From: Candidatus Zipacnadia bacterium
GTDB lineage: Bacteria > Armatimonadota > Zipacnadia > Zipacnadales > Zipacnadaceae
Assembly: GCA_029821455.1 (NCBI GenBank)
Contig: JALGTI010000027.1
Span: forward strand, 1 to 17,808
Length of the DNA stretch: 17,808 nucleotides
Direction of reading: 5' to 3'
In this document: positions 14,809-17,808 of the stretch, piece after piece
Position numbering within the stretch: position 1 is the stretch's first letter
Layout of the letters: the number at the start of each line of letters is the position of its first letter
Position numbers and translations under genes: made by a program
Notes under the pieces: model-generated
The model's database searches: none
Told to the model about the DNA's origin: nothing
What the model saw: only the letters and a program-made list of their open reading frames with translations

Positions 14809-17709
14809 ATGAAGATAGCTTGCCAGCTTCTGTGCATTCTCACTGGCGTTATGGTGAGCGTGCTGGCGCCTGTGCTACCCGCTGCCACACAGGAGGATGC
14901 TACGATGGAACAACCCACCGCTGTCGTCAGTCTCGGATTTGAAGATGTGCGATGGGATTTCACCTCCCAGGGCAAGTATCTGCTGGTGGAGGATGAGGTC
15001 CGGGCCTTACGTCAGTTCTTCCACCCCTGGGACATCTCTCAGGACGGTGACTTCGCCTCCCTCAGCACCCAGGCGACCGTACCGGCTGACTGGGAGGGGC
15101 CGCTCTACCTCAACCTCTACGCCAATGACACCTATGTGACCGAGGGCTGGGAGCAGGTCAAGCCTAACTGGACACATACCTATGCGAGCTATCACGTTTT
15201 CGTCGGCCACCGCTTCAAGCAGGTCCTCATAAATGACGAACTCATCTGGGAGCAGGACATCGGTGACGCCGAAGACTTTGGCTACTTCAATCTGGATATC
15301 AGCCAGCACGTCAAGCCGGGTGAAACATTCAGCCTCACCCTGCGCGCCCTGGACAAAGTCGGCTCTGGGACCAAGCTGCCCGGCGACGAGTTTCACCTCG
15401 GTATCTGGAGCTGGAATGGCCTGCGCGACCCTGAGGCTGAAAAGAAGTTGTACACCCGCATCTTCTGGGGCGATGTGGCGCTTAGTGCGGGCGCTCCTGT
15501 CGCCTGGGAAGAGAACCCCGCGCGCAAAGACATCAAGCTCAATCCGGTGAGACTGGCTGCCGCTGAGCCTGTCGAACTGGAGGCAGGTTATCTGAAGCTG
15601 GATTGCCCTAACGGCCTGCCGGAGGCTGGCTATCCGGTCACCTGGGGTATTCCGTTTGGGGAGGGCAAGCTCTTCGACAAGGGCCACGTCGCCCTGACCG
15701 ATGCTGCGGGCCAGCCGGTACCCCTCCAGACGCAGGTACTCCACAAATGGCCGGATGGCAGCATCCACTGGTTGCTGCTTGACTTTCAGGCCTCGCAAGC
15801 AAATGCCAACCGGCCCTATACGGTAAGTTATGGGACCACAGTCGCAGGCACGCCGCCACCGCAGGACCTGCAGGTCAGCGAGACCGAGGAGGCCGTCACC
15901 GCTGACACCGGAGCGTTGTCATTCATCGTGACCAAGGGCGCGCGGGTGCTGGCCGAAAAGATAACTCTGGATGGTGAGGATGAGCCGTTAGGGCAAGAGC
16001 TGACCGGCGAACTGGTGACCCGCGACGGCTGGATACACACCGGCTTTATCACGGTCAATGAGGAAGTAGTTGTGGAGGCGGCCGGCCCTGAGCGGGCAAC
16101 GCTCCTCTGCTCCGGGCACCTGGTGAATGAGGGGAAGACGTTCGGGCGCTTCACTTGCCGCATCCACGCTTACCGGGGCAAGCCATACCTGCGGGTGTTC
16201 TTCCGCATCTTCAACGACACTGACGTGCCAGCCCAACTGGTCGAGCAGTTCCTGCTGCGACTGCGCACGCCGATGACAGACGGCAAAGCAGTGTTGGGTG
16301 ACCAGAAGCTGCAGACCACAGCCGCCGAGACCGGCCGGCTGCTCGTCAGGCAACATAAGTGTGATGCCTACGAGGTATTCCAGGGCAATGATGCACGCCG
16401 CGCTAGCGGCGAACATTGGGAGGGCCCCATCACCATTCAGACCCCGGAGCATGGCGTGTCGGGCCAGGTGCGCCACTTTGCCCAGCCCCGCACCATCGAA
16501 TACGAGCAGTATGTGATGCCCCGTGGTGAAGCCAAGCGTCACGAGCTACTGCTGTACTTCCACAAGGGCAGTGGGGAACAGGCTCAGGTCCAAGCAGCAT
16601 TCCGGGCATTTGAGTACCCCCCCGTCCTGATGTCACCGGAATGGTATGCTGACCAGCAAGCCTTCGGCCGCGGCGCACCACTGACGCCGGAGACATTCCC
16701 CGGAATGCATAAGTATATGATCGAGCGCGGCACCCCCAGCCTGGCCTGCACTGTTCCGTTCGGTCTCCGGAACTGGCCCGATCACTACTCGGACTCGATA
16801 TATAGCGCCTACCGGGGCACCTGGGGCAATATGTACCAGGAGGTTGACTACGGCGCTTACATCATCGCGCTGCTGGCGGGCCGGCGGGAGTGGCTGGACT
16901 ATGTCGAGGCTTACCAACGCCACTTCATGGACATGGACATCTGCCACTACCATGCCGACGCCAAGTGGATTGGGGCCAGCTTCGGTATCGCGCCATATCA
17001 CTCAGGCAGCCGCCCCTCGCCGCTCAATGCGCCTCTGGGTGGCTTGTTCATTCTGCACTACCTGACCGGCGACCCGGAGGCGCGGGAGACGGCGGTGGGG
17101 ATTGCCGACTATCTCCACGCCGCCAACGTGGGCGTGGGCTCCGGCTCAGGCCGGGGCGTCGGCTGGCCTTTGCGCAGCGCCTCAATCGCCTACGAGAACA
17201 CGTATGACGAGAAGCATCTTGAGATCGCGACCAAGCTAGCCGAGTTTGCTATGGGCGTGCTGGTCCCACGCCGCCAGTTCTTTACCCAGCCGCTTGCGAC
17301 CTGGAATTATCGCGGTGGTGGCTCAGGGTATAACGTAAGGCTGGCAGCAGGGCTGATGCGTTACTGGCGCGCCACTGGCGATGAGCGCGTAGGCCGTGCC
17401 GTAGCCAGTATTGCCGCCGACTTCGTGTACGACTGGATGTCGCCCACCGAACCAGGCATCCTGTACGGCAATGATCCATTGCAGGCGATCTATGGCTTCG
17501 GCTATGCGCTGGAGGATGTCGTGGGGCTGTTTTGGGGCTACGAGCTGACAGGAAATGAACTATTCCTGGACAGGGGTGCGCAGATGATGCGCGAGAGCAT
17601 CCTGGCCGAGCGGCACAACGGCGCCGCCTTCGGCCTGGCCCGCTACTGGGAAACGCAGGACATCCTTTACTACTACGGGCTTTACAAGCAGCAGCATCCT
17701 AACGGGTAG
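14809..17709 (+). CDS. Secreted exo-rhamnogalacturonan-lyase-like (PcRGLX/YetA, PL26-type) protein
   Basis: The 966-residue protein has a Sec signal peptide (hydrophobic core about 7-22, cleavage near PAAT at 24-27). It then has a beta-rich, galactose-binding-like module (about 85-225; YLNLYANDTYV, YFNLDISQHVKPGETFSLTL). A RIFT-barrel-like domain follows (about 256-345; YPVTWGIPFGEGKLFDKG, HKWPDGSIHWLLLDF). Next is a central beta-sandwich (about 350-600; RIHAYRGKPYLRVFFRIFND). The C-terminal alpha/alpha-toroid-like domain (about 605-960) is rich in Trp, Tyr and His, with GLRNWPDHYSDS, DICHYHADAKWIG, GVGWPLRSASIAYE and NYRGGGSGYNV. This order matches the PcRGLX/YetA family, in which PL26 members release unsaturated disaccharides from rhamnogalacturonan I. 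The family match is good; actual substrate and catalytic residues cannot be read here. The gene begins 12 bases after the permease gene, so the two are almost surely co-transcribed. Confidence 0.8.
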   Translation: MKIACQLLCILTGVMVSVLAPVLPAATQEDATMEQPTAVVSLGFEDVRWDFTSQGKYLLVEDEVRALRQFFHPWDISQDGDFASLSTQATVPADWEGPLYLNLYANDTYVTEGWEQVKPNWTHTYASYHVFVGHRFKQVLINDELIWEQDIGDAEDFGYFNLDISQHVKPGETFSLTLRALDKVGSGTKLPGDEFHLGIWSWNGLRDPEAEKKLYTRIFWGDVALSAGAPVAWEENPARKDIKLNPVRLAAAEPVELEAGYLKLDCPNGLPEAGYPVTWGIPFGEGKLFDKGHVALTDAAGQPVPLQTQVLHKWPDGSIHWLLLDFQASQANANRPYTVSYGTTVAGTPPPQDLQVSETEEAVTADTGALSFIVTKGARVLAEKITLDGEDEPLGQELTGELVTRDGWIHTGFITVNEEVVVEAAGPERATLLCSGHLVNEGKTFGRFTCRIHAYRGKPYLRVFFRIFNDTDVPAQLVEQFLLRLRTPMTDGKAVLGDQKLQTTAAETGRLLVRQHKCDAYEVFQGNDARRASGEHWEGPITIQTPEHGVSGQVRHFAQPRTIEYEQYVMPRGEAKRHELLLYFHKGSGEQAQVQAAFRAFEYPPVLMSPEWYADQQAFGRGAPLTPETFPGMHKYMIERGTPSLACTVPFGLRNWPDHYSDSIYSAYRGTWGNMYQEVDYGAYIIALLAGRREWLDYVEAYQRHFMDMDICHYHADAKWIGASFGIAPYHSGSRPSPLNAPLGGLFILHYLTGDPEARETAVGIADYLHAANVGVGSGSGRGVGWPLRSASIAYENTYDEKHLEIATKLAEFAMGVLVPRRQFFTQPLATWNYRGGGSGYNVRLAAGLMRYWRATGDERVGRAVASIAADFVYDWMSPTEPGILYGNDPLQAIYGFGYALEDVVGLFWGYELTGNELFLDRGAQMMRESILAERHNGAAFGLARYWETQDILYYYGLYKQQHPNG

Positions 17710-17808
17710 GACGTGATCGGCTAGCACGTTGTAGGTATAGATCCCTGCCGCGACAAGCTGCTGCTGATTGTTCTTCCCGTCCCAGTCCCACGAGTCATCA
17801 CCTAACCC
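17560..17808 (-). CDS. 3' end of a FlgD-Ig-like-domain protein (runs off right edge)
   Basis: The minus strand is open from the window edge for 82 codons to a TAG at 17562-17560. The first residues, DDSWDWDGKNNQQQLVAAGI followed by YTYNVLADHV, match the FlgD Ig-like/CHU_C-type consensus (WDG.DN.G..V..GIYTY), which normally lies at the very C-terminus of large secreted surface proteins. After this motif about 50 further residues run antisense to the end of the lyase-like gene and show no recognisable features. They may be read-through sequence after loss of an earlier stop. The start and most of the protein lie outside the window. Confidence 0.6.
   Translation of the reverse strand, partial: GLGDDSWDWDGKNNQQQLVAAGIYTYNVLADHVLPVRMLLLVKPVVVKDVLRFPVAGQAEGGAVVPLGQDALAHHLRTPVQE

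Overview
The window looks like chromosomal DNA from a GC-rich bacterium of an uncultured or little-studied lineage. Three features point that way: a conserved housekeeping cluster (two radical-SAM-associated genes followed by an RNase E/G gene), a coenzyme F420 nucleotidyltransferase, and large secreted or membrane carbohydrate-related proteins. The housekeeping order and an F420 gene together are reminiscent of Armatimonadota, Chloroflexota or neighbouring phyla, but nothing here (no rRNA, no ribosomal protein) settles the taxonomy. No tRNA, rRNA, CRISPR array, transposase, integrase or phage gene was seen.

Layout, minus-strand half. At the left edge (1-193) is the start of a secreted protein that runs off the window. 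It is followed by a short spacer carrying a perfect 19-bp tandem duplication. Next come rng (RNase E/G, 348-2030), a DUF2344/TIGR03936-like protein (2141-2812) and a TIGR03960-like radical SAM protein (2805-4622). The last two overlap by 8 bases, and all three are read leftward from a near-consensus sigma-70 promoter at 4641-4669. Upstream on the same strand is a DUF362/two-cluster ferredoxin protein (4681-5802), which may be expressed from a leaderless transcript.

Layout, plus-strand half. Divergent from the DUF362 gene is cofC (5921-6598, F420 precursor guanylyltransferase). It is followed by a DegT/DnrJ/EryC1/StrS-type PLP aminotransferase (6665-7936) and an alkaline-phosphatase-superfamily phosphohydrolase (7994-9664). 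A roughly 350-bp non-coding gap holds a REP-like nested palindrome (9820-9920). After it lie two large genes only 12 bases apart. One (10024-14796) is a 1590-residue exported protein combining an M28-peptidase-like ectodomain with degraded metal-binding motifs, a coiled-coil insertion and an FtsX/MacB-type permease core. The other (14809-17709) is a secreted exo-rhamnogalacturonan-lyase-like (PcRGLX/YetA, PL26-type) protein. At the right edge a minus-strand reading frame with a FlgD-Ig-like C-terminal motif enters the window and runs antisense into the 3' end of the lyase-like gene.

How the genes may work together. RNase and radical SAM genes form a translation/RNA housekeeping unit. CofC supplies an F420 building block, although no other F420 gene is visible. 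The permease and lyase-like genes are probably co-transcribed. They are the most unusual part of the window and may form an envelope or polysaccharide-handling unit, which is an inference from adjacency only.
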